The notes: generated by a model not told the origin, from the letters alone. A stretch of 64,000 nucleotides of DNA from Paraburkholderia sp. (GCF_024281035.1 NZ_JAMXLH010000029.1:310001-374000), one strand, 5' to 3'; positions 37,702-47,159 are shown, numbered from the stretch's first letter. Numbers and translations: made by a program.

Positions 37702-38028
37702 TCAGAACGGCAGCTTGAAGCCCGGGGGCAGCGGCAGACCGGCGGTCATGCCGCCCATCTTTTCCTGCGACGTGGCTTCGGCCTTGCGCACTGCGTCGTT
37801 GAACGCCGCTGCGACGAGGTCTTCGAGCATGTCCTTGTCGTCCGCGAGCAGGCTCGGGTCGATCGTCACGCGGCGCACGTCGTTGCGGCACGTCATCGTC
37901 ACCTTGACCAGACCGGCGCCCGCCTGACCCTCGACCTCGATCTGGGCAAGCTGCTCCTGCATCTTCTTCATGTTTTCCTGCATCTGCTGGGCCTGCTTCA
38001 TCAGCCCGGCTATTTGACCTTTCATCAT
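37702..38028 (-). CDS. ebfC: Nucleoid-associated protein YbaB/EbfC, 108 aa
   Basis: Small dimeric DNA-binding protein. The N-terminal Met/Gln-rich helix ([20 protein letters not shown]) and the beta core ([20 protein letters not shown]) are typical. The C-terminus is Gly/Pro-rich. Double ATG codons at 38028 and 38025 follow GGAG by five to eight bases. It sits between dnaX (70 bases) and recR (134 bases) in a conserved cluster. Confidence 0.95.
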   Translation of the reverse strand: MMKGQIAGLMKQAQQMQENMKKMQEQLAQIEVEGQAGAGLVKVTMTCRNDVRRVTIDPSLLADDKDMLEDLVAAAFNDAVRKAEATSQEKMGGMTAGLPLPPGFKLPF

Positions 38029-38098
38029 GATCGTGACTCCTTCTGGATCGTTTGTATTCGGAAAAGCGCACGGCACATGTGGCGCCGCGCGCCGCAAA

Positions 38099-40468
38099 TC
38101 AATGGGCGGCCTGGCCGCTGCCCGGCGCCGCGTCGAGCGCGACGGGGCGAATCGAACCCGGCACGATGCTCGCGCCGAAGTCTCGAATCAGTTGCTGGAC
38201 GAACGGGTCCGCGCCGATCTCGCGTTCGGCGTCACGTTGACGCCCGGCGCGCGCGGCCGCGTCGAGCGCGGCAGCCGTGCGGCGCGCGGGGCCTACCACC
38301 ACCGCAACGTCCACATCCTTGCCGAGCCGCTCGGCAAGCGCCGCCTTCAGTTTCGCGACCTGCGAGGCTTCCGCGTACTGCGGCACCGGCACGCTCAGCT
38401 TGAGCACCGCGCCGTCCAGTGCGGTCAGTTCACTATTGAATGCGAGCTGGTACGAGATGCCCTTGAGCGGCAGCGTCGCGGCAAGCGCGGGCCAGTCGCC
38501 CGTGAAGCCGATCGCGTCGAGCGCAATGCCCGCCGGCAGCTTGCTGACATCCACGACGGCCGCCGCAGGCGCGGCGGTGCGCTGTGCTGCCGGTTCGCTG
38601 TCGTATGCCGGCACGAAGCCGTCGTCGGGCGATGCGAAATAAGCGTCGTCGGCGCCGAGGGGCACGTAGTCGTCGGGCGGAATGTCGTCCCATGGCGGCG
38701 CCGAGGCGGCGTCCTGGGCGCTCGCGTCACGGGCCGGCTGACGCTGCTGCGCTTCCTGCGCGGCGGCAGCGCGGCGGGCGGGGTCCGGCGTCGGCACCTT
38801 TACCTCGGCGCGCGGCGCGGCGGATCTGGGCGCGGCAGCGGGTGCGCTGGCCGCGGCGCGGCTACCGCGATCGGCCGATACGCGCATGCCCTTGCTGCGC
38901 AGTACATCGAGTGCCGCGCTTGCGCCGCCACGCACACCGGATGCCTCGGCCGCGCTCGCTGCCGCATCGGGCTCGGCTTGCTGTTCGGGCTCGGCCGGTT
39001 TTGCCTCGACTGGCGTTGTCGCCGCCACAGGCGCCTCGTTCCGAATTTCGGATGACGCGTCCGGCGCGCCGGTTTGAATCTCAGATTGCACCTCGGCCTG
39101 CGCCTCAGTTTGCCCCTCGTCAGCCGATTCCCACGGCGGCATGACGCGCGGAGCAGTGGGCGTCGCCGCTACGCCAACTTCATCGGCGTTCGGCACAGCC
39201 GCGGGTTTGTCCGCTTCCACCGGGAGCGCCCGCGGTGCAGCGGATTGCACCACCGCAGCCGGACGAGGTGCTTGTGCCGCAGCGCTGGAGGCGGAGTTCG
39301 CCAGTGCAGGCGCAGCCGCCCTCGCCCCGGAACTCGCCGCTGCAGGCTTCGACGCCGGCGCACTGCCGACATTGCCCGCGCCCGTCGACGGCTCGAATGC
39401 AAGCATGCGCAGCAGGGTCATCGTGAAACCCGCGTATTCGTCGGGCGCGAGTCCCAGCTCGCTGCGTCCAAGCGTCGCGATCTGATAGAACAGTTGAACC
39501 TGCTCAGGCGAGAGTTCGGCGGCGAAGCGGCGCAGATCCGCCGCTTCCGGCCACTCTTCAAGCACCGACGCCGGCGCGAACTGCGCCCACGCAATACGGT
39601 GAAAGAGACTTGCGAGATCCTGCAGCGCCGTCGAAAACGACAGGCTGCGCAATGCCATTTCGTCTGCGATCGCGAGTACGGCCGCGCCGTCGCTCGCGAC
39701 AAGCGCGTCGATCAGGCGGATCAGATAGCTTTGATCGAGCGCGCCAAGCATGCCGCGCACGGCCTCCTCGGTCACCTGATTCGCGGAATAGGCGATCGCC
39801 TGGTCGGTCAACGAGAGCGCGTCGCGCATCGAGCCGTCGGCGGCGCGGGCGAGCAGACGCAGCGCCTGCGGCTCGAATTCGACCTTCTCTTCGCCGAGGA
39901 TATGCGTCAGATGCTCGACGATGTTCGCCGCGGGCATCTGCTTCAGATTGAACTGCAGGCAGCGCGACAGCACCGTGACCGGAATTTTCTGCGGATCGGT
40001 GGTCGCGAGAATGAACTTGACGTGCGGCGGCGGCTCTTCCAGCGTCTTCAGCATCGCGTTGAAGGCGTGGTTCGTCAGCATGTGCACTTCGTCGATCATG
40101 TAGACCTTGAAGCGCGCATCCACCGGTGCATAGACGGCGCGCTCGAGCAGCGCGGCCATTTCGTCGACGCCGCGATTGCTCGCCGCGTCCATTTCGACGT
40201 AGTCGACGAAGCGGCCTTCATCGATCTCCCGGCACGCGCGGCACACGCCGCACGGCTTCGATGTCACGCCGGTCTCGCAGTTGAGTGCCTTGGCGAAGAT
40301 GCGCGACAGCGTCGTTTTGCCCACGCCGCGCGTGCCTGTGAAGAGGTACGCGTGATGCAGGCGGCCGCCGTCGAGTGCATGCGTGAGCGCGCGCACCACG
40401 TGCTCCTGTCCGACGAGCGAAGCGAAGTCCTTCGGTCGCCACTTGCGTGCGAGAACTTGATAGGTCAT
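38099..40468 (-). CDS. dnaX: DNA polymerase III subunits gamma/tau, 789 aa
   Basis: Clamp-loader ATPase. The N-terminal AAA+ domain has Walker A GTRGVGKT (45-52), zinc cysteines Cys64, Cys73, Cys76 and Cys79, and Walker B MIDEVHML. Residues about 370-620 are an Ala/Pro/Glu-rich linker, and the C-terminal approximately 160 residues form the tau domain that binds the polymerase alpha subunit and DnaB. I did not find a clear slippery A-run for the programmed frameshift that makes gamma in E. coli, so gamma may not be made here. First gene of dnaX-ebfC-recR. Confidence 0.95.
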   Translation of the reverse strand: MTYQVLARKWRPKDFASLVGQEHVVRALTHALDGGRLHHAYLFTGTRGVGKTTLSRIFAKALNCETGVTSKPCGVCRACREIDEGRFVDYVEMDAASNRGVDEMAALLERAVYAPVDARFKVYMIDEVHMLTNHAFNAMLKTLEEPPPHVKFILATTDPQKIPVTVLSRCLQFNLKQMPAANIVEHLTHILGEEKVEFEPQALRLLARAADGSMRDALSLTDQAIAYSANQVTEEAVRGMLGALDQSYLIRLIDALVASDGAAVLAIADEMALRSLSFSTALQDLASLFHRIAWAQFAPASVLEEWPEAADLRRFAAELSPEQVQLFYQIATLGRSELGLAPDEYAGFTMTLLRMLAFEPSTGAGNVGSAPASKPAAASSGARAAAPALANSASSAAAQAPRPAAVVQSAAPRALPVEADKPAAVPNADEVGVAATPTAPRVMPPWESADEGQTEAQAEVQSEIQTGAPDASSEIRNEAPVAATTPVEAKPAEPEQQAEPDAAASAAEASGVRGGASAALDVLRSKGMRVSADRGSRAAASAPAAAPRSAAPRAEVKVPTPDPARRAAAAQEAQQRQPARDASAQDAASAPPWDDIPPDDYVPLGADDAYFASPDDGFVPAYDSEPAAQRTAAPAAAVVDVSKLPAGIALDAIGFTGDWPALAATLPLKGISYQLAFNSELTALDGAVLKLSVPVPQYAEASQVAKLKAALAERLGKDVDVAVVVGPARRTAAALDAAARAGRQRDAEREIGADPFVQQLIRDFGASIVPGSIRPVALDAAPGSGQAAH

Positions 40469-40747
40469 CGGGAAATTGTATCAGCATCGCCTGCGCGAAC
40501 AGGTGATTCGGCAAGGCGCAAACGCACAGCCCGCGGCGCCCAGGCACGGCACGCGCGAGTGCTGCGAAAGAGACGGAACCGGTTGCTGACGCGCATGCAA
40601 ATCTCGCCATCGAAATGCTGACCACCGACGATCACGCAAGCGCTGCCAAAGCCGTGCCGGACGCGGCAAAACCAAGAGTAACTCGAACGGGAAACGACGA
40701 GGTAACGAAGTGGCGGACTGGAGAACAGCAGGAAGAAAGTTGAAGGT

Positions 40748-40843
40748 GACGAGCCTGACCCTCGGCACTGGCGGAAAACGGCTGTGGCTGCTTCGTTCCC
40801 GACCTGACCAGGTTGACCGCCCCTCCATGCGAGGAGGCCCGTC
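40748..40843 (-). ncRNA. ffs: Signal recognition particle 4.5S RNA
   Basis: The minus strand carries the near-invariant SRP RNA core GGTCAGGTCGGGAACGAAGC followed by AGCC, corresponding to the domain IV asymmetric loop and GNRA-type tetraloop that bind Ffh and FtsY. The ends pair: GACGGGCCT at the 5' end matches AGGCTCGTC at the 3' end with one G-U pair, giving a closed rod of about 96 bases, the usual length for a short bacterial 4.5S RNA. A promoter is placed exactly so that transcription starts at the first paired G. Position beside dnaX is common in Betaproteobacteria. Confidence 0.93.
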
Positions 40844-40850
40844 ACGGCGC

Positions 40851-40880
40851 ATTCTAGCATTGGTTGCGCTGCAATGCGAA
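40851..40880 (-). promoter_or_regulatory. ffs promoter
   Basis: On the minus strand TTCGCA (40880-40875), 18 bases, TAGAAT (40856-40851), then seven bases to the predicted 5' end of the SRP RNA at 40843. The spacing to the RNA start supports the call. Confidence 0.7.
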
Positions 40881-41306
40881 CCCTCATCCGAAAAGTCGCA
40901 CCGCGCGCGCTGGTGCAGTAAAAGGCGGCAGGATCAGCGGCACCAACGCGGCGCGCCGCAATATCGCTGTGCGGGCAACCGCGCCGACCTTTATAAAGAG
41001 CGCGATCGCGACGCGCGCATTGATCGAGCGCAGTCCTTGCGCACAGGCCGAAAAAAGCCCGCCGGGCATGCCCCGCGAGGCCGGACCGCTGCGGCATGCA
41101 TACGCACTATCGCCGTCGGCAATGCATAGGGATTTAGGCTACACTGGCGTCGGCAATGGGCTGCGCCGTGCACAACGGCGTGTGAGGCCCGTGCGGGGTC
41201 CGCGCGGATCGGGCATGCCGTTCTGGTGGCCCCGGATAAGTTTTCAGTTTTGGTGTATCGTGGCGAGCAATTCAGTCAGCCTCGATTCGAAAGAGGTATT
41301 CATACA

Positions 41307-41633
41307 ATGAGCGAACAAATCAAGCACATCAGCGACGCATCGTTCGAACAGGACGTCGTGAAATCTGACAAACCCGTTTTGCTGGACTTCTGGGCCGAAT
41401 GGTGCGGCCCGTGCAAGATGATCGCGCCGATTCTCGATGAAGTCGCGAAGGATTACGGCGATCGCCTGCAAATCGCGAAGATCAATGTCGACGAACACCA
41501 GTCGACGCCGGTGAAGTTCGGCGTGCGCGGCATCCCGACGCTGATCCTCTTCAAGAACGGCGCTGTCGCCGCGCAAAAGGTCGGCGCACTCTCCAAGTCG
41601 CAACTGACCGCGTTCCTGGACAGCCACCTGTAA
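41307..41633 (+). CDS. trxA: Thioredoxin 1, 108 aa
   Basis: General disulfide reductase of the cytoplasm. The active site is [10 protein letters not shown] with Cys33 and Cys36; the cis-proline is in [11 protein letters not shown]. The length is exact for TrxA. AGAGGT lies about ten bases before the ATG at 41307; an in-frame upstream start is not needed. It is followed by rho in the order trxA-rho, as in many proteobacteria. Confidence 0.97.
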   Translation: MSEQIKHISDASFEQDVVKSDKPVLLDFWAEWCGPCKMIAPILDEVAKDYGDRLQIAKINVDEHQSTPVKFGVRGIPTLILFKNGAVAAQKVGALSKSQLTAFLDSHL

Positions 41634-41700
41634 TTCCCCCTACCCGCCGCGCCGCGTATTTCCTCTCAACGGACCCGCGTGCTGGCGGCGATGAAATAAC

Positions 41701-41730
41701 GGTGCGTGTTGTCCGACGACAACACGCACC
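41701..41730 (+). terminator. Perfect 13-base hairpin between trxA and rho
   Basis: GGTGCGTGTTGTC and its exact complement GACAACACGCACC enclose the loop CGAC. The stem is followed by GCAAAAAC, so it lacks a U-tract. It may end trxA transcripts with help from Rho, or protect their 3' end. Confidence 0.6.
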
Positions 41731-41754
41731 GCAAAAACACGCTGGCTCCCAACA

Positions 41755-41781
41755 CTGGCAGCTTTTGGCGTGTGCTATGCT
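41755..41781 (+). promoter_or_regulatory. Possible extended -10 promoter of rho
   Basis: TGCTATGCT (41773-41781) is an extended -10; CTGGCA (41755-41760) is a weak -35 at 15 bases. Transcription from here would give a leader of about 100 bases. Confidence 0.4.
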
Positions 41782-41822
41782 AGAATTCATAACGCGTCTA
41801 TCCGGCGCCATATAAAGTCCTA

Positions 41823-41875
41823 GAGCGGTTCCGCTCGCTTCTTTCCCCCAGACCTCTTTTCGTCGCAGTCCTCCC
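41823..41875 (+). promoter_or_regulatory. Pyrimidine-rich rho leader, rut-like
   Basis: A small hairpin GAGCGG-TT-CCGCTC (41823-41836) is followed by about 35 bases dominated by C and T (CTTCTTTCCCCCAG, then CCTCTTTTCG and CCTCCCC). Such C-rich, unstructured RNA is what Rho binds, so autogenous control as known for E. coli rho is plausible. This is inference from composition only. Confidence 0.4.
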
Positions 41876-41890
41876 CGACGGGTTCTCCGT

Positions 41891-43153
41891 ATGCATCTTT
41901 CCGAGCTTAAGTCTCTGCATGTCTCCGAATTGATCGAGATGGCCAATGGCCTCGAGATCGAAAGTGCGAACCGCCTGCGCAAGCAGGAACTGATGTTCGC
42001 GATTTTAAAAAGGCGCGCCAAGACTGGCGAAACGATCTTCGGTGACGGCACGCTCGAAGTGCTCCCGGACGGCTTCGGATTCCTGCGCTCGCCGGAAACG
42101 TCGTATCTCGCGAGCACGGACGATATCTATATCAGCCCGTCGCAGATCCGCCGCTTCAACCTGCACACCGGCGACACGATCGAAGGCGAAGTCCGCACGC
42201 CCAAGGACGGCGAACGCTACTTCGCGCTCGTGAAGGTGGACAAGGTCAACGGCCAGCCGCCCGAGGCCTCGAAGCACAAGATCATGTTCGAGAATCTCAC
42301 GCCGCTGCACCCGAACAAGGTGCTGCTGCTCGAGCGTGAGATGCGCGGCGAGGAGAACGTGACGGGCCGCATCATCGACATGATCGCGCCCATCGGCAAA
42401 GGCCAGCGCGGCCTGCTCGTCGCCTCGCCCAAGTCGGGCAAGACCGTGATGCTTCAGCACATCGCGCACGCCATCAAGCAGAACCATCCCGATGTCGTGC
42501 TGTTCGTGCTGCTCATCGACGAGCGTCCGGAAGAAGTGACCGAAATGCAGCGTTCGGTGGCAGGCGAAGTGATCGCCTCGACCTTCGACGAACCGGCTGC
42601 GCGCCACGTGCAAGTGGCGGAAATGGTCATCGAAAAGGCCAAGCGCCTCGTCGAAATGAAGCATGACGTCGTGATCCTGCTCGATTCGATCACGCGTCTT
42701 GCCCGTGCGTACAACACGGTCGTACCGGCCTCGGGCAAGGTGCTCACGGGCGGTGTCGACGCCAACGCGCTGCAGCGTCCGAAGCGCTTCTTCGGCGCGG
42801 CGCGCAACATCGAGGAAGGCGGCTCGCTCACGATCATCGGCACGGCGCTTATCGAAACCGGCAGCCGTATGGACGACGTGATCTACGAAGAATTCAAGGG
42901 CACCGGCAACATGGAAGTGCACCTCGAACGCCGTCTCGCGGAAAAGCGCGTCTACCCGTCGATCAACCTCAACAAGTCGGGCACGCGTCGCGAAGAACTG
43001 CTCATCAAGCCGGATATCCTTCAGAAGATCTGGGTGCTGCGCAAGTTCATCCACGACATGGACGAAGTCGAAGCGATGGAATTCCTGCTCGACAAGATTC
43101 GCCAGACGAAGAGCAATTCCGAATTCTTCGAAATGATGCGCCGCGGCGGCTAA
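41891..43153 (+). CDS. rho: Transcription termination factor Rho, 420 aa
   Basis: Hexameric RNA-dependent ATPase/translocase. The N-terminal helical domain ([18 protein letters not shown]), the OSB-fold RNA-binding domain (about 48-120, [12 protein letters not shown]), and a RecA-like core with Walker A ASPKSGKT (178-185), Walker [18 protein letters not shown] and the R-loop/Q-loop region ([15 protein letters not shown]) are present. The length is the standard 420 residues. The leader upstream is pyrimidine-rich and a terminator follows. Confidence 0.97.
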   Translation: MHLSELKSLHVSELIEMANGLEIESANRLRKQELMFAILKRRAKTGETIFGDGTLEVLPDGFGFLRSPETSYLASTDDIYISPSQIRRFNLHTGDTIEGEVRTPKDGERYFALVKVDKVNGQPPEASKHKIMFENLTPLHPNKVLLLEREMRGEENVTGRIIDMIAPIGKGQRGLLVASPKSGKTVMLQHIAHAIKQNHPDVVLFVLLIDERPEEVTEMQRSVAGEVIASTFDEPAARHVQVAEMVIEKAKRLVEMKHDVVILLDSITRLARAYNTVVPASGKVLTGGVDANALQRPKRFFGAARNIEEGGSLTIIGTALIETGSRMDDVIYEEFKGTGNMEVHLERRLAEKRVYPSINLNKSGTRREELLIKPDILQKIWVLRKFIHDMDEVEAMEFLLDKIRQTKSNSEFFEMMRRGG

Positions 43154-43173
43154 CACCCGTCAGCCTCGCCCCG

Positions 43174-43200
43174 AACGCCCGCGCCAAGCGGGCGTTTTCA
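43174..43200 (+). terminator. rho terminator
   Basis: AACGCCCGC, loop GCCAA, GCGGGCGTT, then TTTTCATTTCC on the plus strand (the first two T's belong to the stem), 21 bases after the rho stop. Confidence 0.85.
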
Positions 43201-43256
43201 TTTCCGCCGCCGTTTTTGCGCGGCATCCCGCCTTTCCACCTTCCGATGTGCGGCGG

Positions 43257-43294
43257 GTACAACATGCACGTGAACGTTCACGTTGTACTACAAT
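43257..43294 (+). promoter_or_regulatory. Nested palindromes and -10 box upstream of merR
   Basis: CGTGAACGTTCACG (43269-43282) is a perfect 14-base palindrome. Outside it GTACAAC (43257-43263) and GTTGTAC (43282-43288) form a second inverted repeat with a centre offset by three bases. TACAAT (43289-43294) follows immediately as a -10 candidate. MerR-type operators lie between -35 and -10, which fits the location of the palindrome. Confidence 0.55.
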
Positions 43295-43307
43295 GCGGCA
43301 AATTGAC

Positions 43308-43877
43308 ATGTCGCCGCCCGTGCCCGCATCACCGATGACCAAGCCCCCCCACACGAATTCCCCCGTGCTGCTCACCGTTGGTGACGCCGCACTCCGGTTG
43401 AACGTCACGCCGCGCACGCTCAAGTATTACGAGGAACGCGGTCTCGTCATGCCCACGCGCAGCGAAGGCCGCTACCGCCTCTACGACGAGCAGAACCTCG
43501 AACAGTTCGCGCGCATCCTGCGGTTGCGCTCGCTGGGTTTTTCGCTGCACGGCATCGCGGAGATGCTCAAACGCCCGCTCGAACCTGGCGTGGACGGCCG
43601 TCGGCGTTACTCGCAGGATTCGCTTCAGCATATCGCCGACGCGCTGGCGCAGCAGATCGATACGCTCGACGCGCGCATCGCCGCCGTGCGCCGCGAACTC
43701 AAGGAAGCGCAGACCGTGCGCGCCGAACTCGCGGACGACCTCGATTACCTGAACAAGCGCCTCGCAGGCGTGCCTTACGAGGCGGTGATCGACGAGCGTC
43801 TCGCCGCAAAGAAACGCCGCAGCACAGGGAACGCGCGACGCCGGACCACCGCCGGAAACGGCGACGCCTCTTCATGA
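43308..43877 (+). CDS. MerR family transcriptional regulator, 189 aa
   Basis: The N-terminal winged helix is typical: LLTVGDAALRLNVTPRTLKYYEERGLV, then GRYRLYDEQNLEQFARILRLRSLGFSL (shown in parts). A long coiled-coil follows (ALAQQIDTLDARIAAVRRELKEAQ region) with a basic tail. There are no metal-binding cysteines, so it should sense a drug-like or other organic ligand rather than a metal. Start codons at 43293, 43308 and 43335 are possible; 43293 overlaps the -10 candidate. The stop overlaps the next gene's ATG, so it probably controls the coupled exporter. Confidence 0.82.
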   Translation: MSPPVPASPMTKPPHTNSPVLLTVGDAALRLNVTPRTLKYYEERGLVMPTRSEGRYRLYDEQNLEQFARILRLRSLGFSLHGIAEMLKRPLEPGVDGRRRYSQDSLQHIADALAQQIDTLDARIAAVRRELKEAQTVRAELADDLDYLNKRLAGVPYEAVIDERLAAKKRRSTGNARRRTTAGNGDASS

Positions 43878-45430
43878 GCACCACCGGATCGCGCCAACCG
43901 CTCTTTAGCGGCGAGCGGCTACGCGGCGACTTTTTCCCGTGGGTGCTTGCGCTCGCAACCGGTCTCGATTACTTCGACAACGCGATCTTTTCGTTCTTCG
44001 CGAGCTATATCGCAGGCGGCATCAACGCCTCGCCCGATGAACTCGTCTGGTCGTCGAGCGCGTACGCCGTCGCGGCCGTGCTCGGCATCCTGCAGCAGCA
44101 GTGGTGGGTCGAGCGTGTCGGCTACCGGCGCTACGTGAGCAGTTGTCTGCTGCTTTACGCGGCGGGCTCCGTGATCGCCGCGCTCTGCGCATCGTCGTCC
44201 GGGCTCGCCTTTGCACGCGGCTTTCAGGGTTACTTCATCGGCCCGATCATGGGCACCTGCCGCATCCTCATCCAGAGCAGTTTCACGCCGCAGCAGCGCC
44301 CGCCGGCCACACGCGCATTTCTCTCGATGCTCGTGCTCTCCACCGCGCTCGCGCCGCTCGCCGGCGGCCTGCTCGTTTCGCATTTCGACTGGCGCGCGCT
44401 CTTCGCCTGTACCGCGCCCGCAGGCGTCCTGTTCGCCGCACTCGCGTTTTTCGCCCTACCCGACTCGGGTCACGTGGAGCCCGAGGAACGCGGAGAGTCG
44501 CATTTCTGGCCCTACATCGTCTTCGCGTTCGCGCAGGGCGCGCTCCAGATCGCCATGCAACAGGTTCGCTTCGAGCTGTTCAGCCGGTCCCCCGAGCTGG
44601 TCGTGCTGACCGTGGCCGGTATCGGCTCGCTCGCATGGTTCGGCTGGAATCAGTGGCATCACCCCAGACCACTCGTGCGGCTGCATGCGCTACGCGAAAA
44701 GACCTTTCAGGTCGGCCTGCTGCTCTACATGATTTACTACTATCAAAGCACGGCGCTCAGTTACCTGATCTCACGTTTTCTCGAGGGCGGCCTCAACTAT
44801 CCGGTGGAAAACGCGGGCCGGCTCACCGGCATTACGTCGCTCATTTCGGCTTCCGCCCTTCTCCTGTACTTCCGCTACGCGAAACGCCTGACGCGCAAGA
44901 AGTGGATCATCGTGCCCGGTTTCGCGCTCGCGGCCCTCGTCGCTTTCTGGATGACGCGGATGCCGCCCGATGTCAGCGAATCGCGGCTCATCGCCCCCCT
45001 GCTGCTGCGCGGCCTTCTCCTGCTCTTCATCGTGGCGCCGGTCGCGAACGTCACGTTCAGCATCTTCGCGATCGAGGAGTTCACGCACGGCTACCGCCTC
45101 AAGAACATCGTCCGGCAGTTGACGATCTCGTTCGCCACGGCCACGGTCATCATCGTCGAGCAGCATCGGCTCGCGCTGCACCAGTCGCGGCTCGCGGAAT
45201 CGGTGAATCCGTTCAATCCCGCGTTCCAGAACACCCTCGCGACGCTGACGCACGGTTTCGAAGCCCTTGGCAACACGCCCGGCGAAGCGTACGGCCTCGC
45301 AATCGTGGAGATCAACCGCATGGTCGCGCAGCAGGCGAGCTTCCTGAGTTCGCTCGACGGGTTTTATTTCCTCATCGGCGTGGCCATCTGCGGTGGTATC
45401 TTTGCAGCCTGCCAGAAGCAGATCGACTGA
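43874..45430 (+). CDS. MFS transporter, DHA2-like drug exporter, 518 aa
   Basis: About 14 hydrophobic segments, the number typical of the DHA2 (14-TMS) drug:H+ antiporter family. FARGFQGYFIGPIMGTCRILIQ resembles family motif C/D regions after the first five helices. The start overlaps the merR stop by four bases, so expression is coupled to a regulator likely to sense the same compound. The substrate cannot be inferred. It is followed 53 bases later by mtfA. Confidence 0.8.
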   Translation: MSTTGSRQPLFSGERLRGDFFPWVLALATGLDYFDNAIFSFFASYIAGGINASPDELVWSSSAYAVAAVLGILQQQWWVERVGYRRYVSSCLLLYAAGSVIAALCASSSGLAFARGFQGYFIGPIMGTCRILIQSSFTPQQRPPATRAFLSMLVLSTALAPLAGGLLVSHFDWRALFACTAPAGVLFAALAFFALPDSGHVEPEERGESHFWPYIVFAFAQGALQIAMQQVRFELFSRSPELVVLTVAGIGSLAWFGWNQWHHPRPLVRLHALREKTFQVGLLLYMIYYYQSTALSYLISRFLEGGLNYPVENAGRLTGITSLISASALLLYFRYAKRLTRKKWIIVPGFALAALVAFWMTRMPPDVSESRLIAPLLLRGLLLLFIVAPVANVTFSIFAIEEFTHGYRLKNIVRQLTISFATATVIIVEQHRLALHQSRLAESVNPFNPAFQNTLATLTHGFEALGNTPGEAYGLAIVEINRMVAQQASFLSSLDGFYFLIGVAICGGIFAACQKQID

Positions 45431-45483
45431 CGCTTTCACGCTACCGCGCAGCAACTCATTCCACCTCACGACGCAACCCGGCG

Positions 45484-46320
45484 ATGCTATCGAAACTGTC
45501 CCAGTGGTTCGGCACGCGCCGCCGCGACAAGGCGTTGCGCACGCACGCGATCGACGACGCGCTCTGGCAGGCCACGCTCGACGGCCTGCCGTTCCTCGCG
45601 CATCTCGATGCCGCCGGTCTCGCGCGCCTGCGCGAGCTGACGAGCCTCTTCCTCGCGCAAAAGGAATTTTCGACCGCGCACGATCTCGAACTGACCGACC
45701 GCATGACAGTCGCGATTGCCGTACAGGCATCGCTGCCGGTGCTGAACCTGTCGCTCGATCTGTATCGTGGCTGGGTCGGCGTGATCGTGTATCCAGGCGA
45801 GTTCGTGATCCGCAAAACCGTCGAGGATGAGGACGGCGTGATTCACGAGGTCGAGCAGGACGCGAGCGGCGAAGCGTGGGAAGGCGGTCCAGTGATCCTA
45901 TCGTGGGAAGACGCGCAAATGACCGGCGGCGCCGACGCCTACAACGTCGTGATCCACGAATTCGCGCACAAGATCGACATGGTGAACGGCGAGGCGGACG
46001 GTCATCCGCCGCTTTTTCGCCGCTGGCACGCGCCGCTCGATGCGCACGCCTGGGCTGACGTCTTCGACAACGCCTACGACCAGTTTTGTGCGAAAGTCGA
46101 CGCCGTGCCGCAGCGGCGCTGGGCGCGCTTCGAGCGCGAAGCGCTGATCGATCCCTATGCAGCCGACCACCCGTCGGAGTTTTTCGCCGTGTGCAGCGAG
46201 GCCCTGTTCGTGAAGCCACACGAATTCGAATCCGAGTATCCGGAGCTTTACCGGCTGCTCGCCCGCTATTACCGGCAGGATCCTGCGCGAGTCGGCGCTC
46301 TGGCCGGTTTCGGCGAGTAG
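45484..46320 (+). CDS. mtfA: Zinc-dependent peptidase MtfA family (M90), 278 aa
   Basis: Metallopeptidase related to E. coli MtfA, which binds the glucose repressor Mlc and has aminopeptidase activity. The zinc motif HEFAHKID (His158, Glu159, His162) and a downstream Glu in HPSEFFAVCSE are the gluzincin-like ligands of the family. Other conserved parts: VIVYPGEFV and EYPELYRLLARYYRQDP. The start at 45484 (MLSKLSQWFG) gives the family length; no Mlc partner is in the window. Confidence 0.87.
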   Translation: MLSKLSQWFGTRRRDKALRTHAIDDALWQATLDGLPFLAHLDAAGLARLRELTSLFLAQKEFSTAHDLELTDRMTVAIAVQASLPVLNLSLDLYRGWVGVIVYPGEFVIRKTVEDEDGVIHEVEQDASGEAWEGGPVILSWEDAQMTGGADAYNVVIHEFAHKIDMVNGEADGHPPLFRRWHAPLDAHAWADVFDNAYDQFCAKVDAVPQRRWARFEREALIDPYAADHPSEFFAVCSEALFVKPHEFESEYPELYRLLARYYRQDPARVGALAGFGE

Positions 46321-46331
46321 CGCCGCAAAAA

Positions 46332-46361
46332 TTCGCCAACAGACTGATTTTCTGGCATAAT
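46332..46361 (+). promoter_or_regulatory. rpmE2 promoter
   Basis: Extended -10 TGGCATAAT (46353-46361) with a weak -35 TTCGCC (46332-46337) 18 bases upstream, about 120 bases before the start codon of the L31 gene. Confidence 0.5.
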
Positions 46362-46482
46362 CGCCGTTTTTCGACCTTGGGCAAGTGGCTCGCGCCATGT
46401 TCGTTACAAGCAATCGCCCGTGCAGGGTTGCACGTGAATTGCTGGCGCGCGGGTTGGCTACCGCCAGATTTAAGGACAGACC

Positions 46483-46746
46483 ATGAAAGAAGGCATTCAC
46501 CCGGATTACCGCGAAGTCCTGTTCGTCGACGTTTCGAACGACTTCAGGTTCGTGACCCGCTCGACCATCCAGACGCGCGAAACCGCCGAATTCAACGGCA
46601 AGACGTACCCGCTCGCGAAGATCGAAGTCTCGTCGGAATCGCATCCGTTCTACACGGGCACGCAAAAGATCATGGACACGGCCGGCCGTGTCGAGAAGTT
46701 CAACAAGAAGTTCGGCGCACGCGCCACGGGCAAGGTCGCGAAGTAA
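46483..46746 (+). CDS. rpmE2: 50S ribosomal protein L31 type B, 87 aa
   Basis: Type B L31 lacks the CXXC zinc motif of type A; this sequence has no cysteine. [35 protein letters not shown] and VEKFNKKFG are conserved. In other bacteria the zinc-free form is made under zinc limitation; here it has an ordinary-looking promoter and no obvious Zur site, so it may be the main L31. AAGGACAGACC precedes the ATG. A strong terminator follows. Confidence 0.95.
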   Translation: MKEGIHPDYREVLFVDVSNDFRFVTRSTIQTRETAEFNGKTYPLAKIEVSSESHPFYTGTQKIMDTAGRVEKFNKKFGARATGKVAK

Positions 46747-46790
46747 ATTTCGCGAATCACCTGAACCGGCCTTCGCGCCGGTCCCGGAGC

Positions 46791-46819
46791 AAAAAGGGCA
46801 GCAGTCGCTGCCCTTTTTT
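46791..46819 (+). terminator. rpmE2 terminator
   Basis: AAAAAGGGCAGC, loop AGTC, GCTGCCCTTTTTT: a perfect 12-base stem ending in six T's, 45 bases after rpmE2. Confidence 0.93.
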
Positions 46820-46890
46820 GTTGCCCCGCCGCTGGCTGCGCCCGCACTGTCAGGCAACGCGCGCCGTGATGTTGCCGGATTGCGATCTAA

Positions 46891-46923
46891 CGCAACTTCG
46901 ACGCAACTTCGACGCAACTTTGA
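46891..46923. repeat. Three tandem 11-mers
   Basis: CGCAACTTCGA twice, then CGCAACTTTGA, with a fourth, decayed AGCAACGCT copy after it. The repeats are noncoding and lie 70 bases beyond the rpmE2 terminator. Confidence 0.9.
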
Positions 46924-47159
46924 AGCAACGCTCAACGTGACGCCCTGCGGCTCACCCGGCTAGAATGCCGGATGCTTCGGCCCCCGCCCGCTCCTGCGCG
47001 CCTGGCACGTCCCACGGCCCGGATCCCGGTGAACCGGGCGATCCGCGATCGCTGTCCCTCCCGGCTTGCCGCTGCCGCAAGAAGTGGCACGGTCGTGCCG
47101 CAGTCGTGGCGCAACCAGCCTGCGCAAACCGGTCCGCTTATCCGTTTTTTTCGTACTGA

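Larger units (their letters stand above)
40469..41306. other. 838-base region between dnaX and trxA, containing ffs
   Basis: The only gene seen is the SRP RNA. The parts at 40469-40747 and 40881-41306 show no supported protein frame. A TACACT element at 41140-41145 is a possible trxA -10 without a good -35. Confidence 0.6.
46747..47159. other. 413-base region between rpmE2 and a glycosyltransferase gene
   Basis: It contains the rpmE2 terminator and the three 11-base repeats listed separately. No further gene was recognised. Confidence 0.6.

Noticed and set aside
38141..38165. GAATCGAACCC-type segment resembling a tRNA T-arm on the minus strand
   Set aside because: It lies within the conserved C-terminal coding part of dnaX and no cloverleaf can be built.
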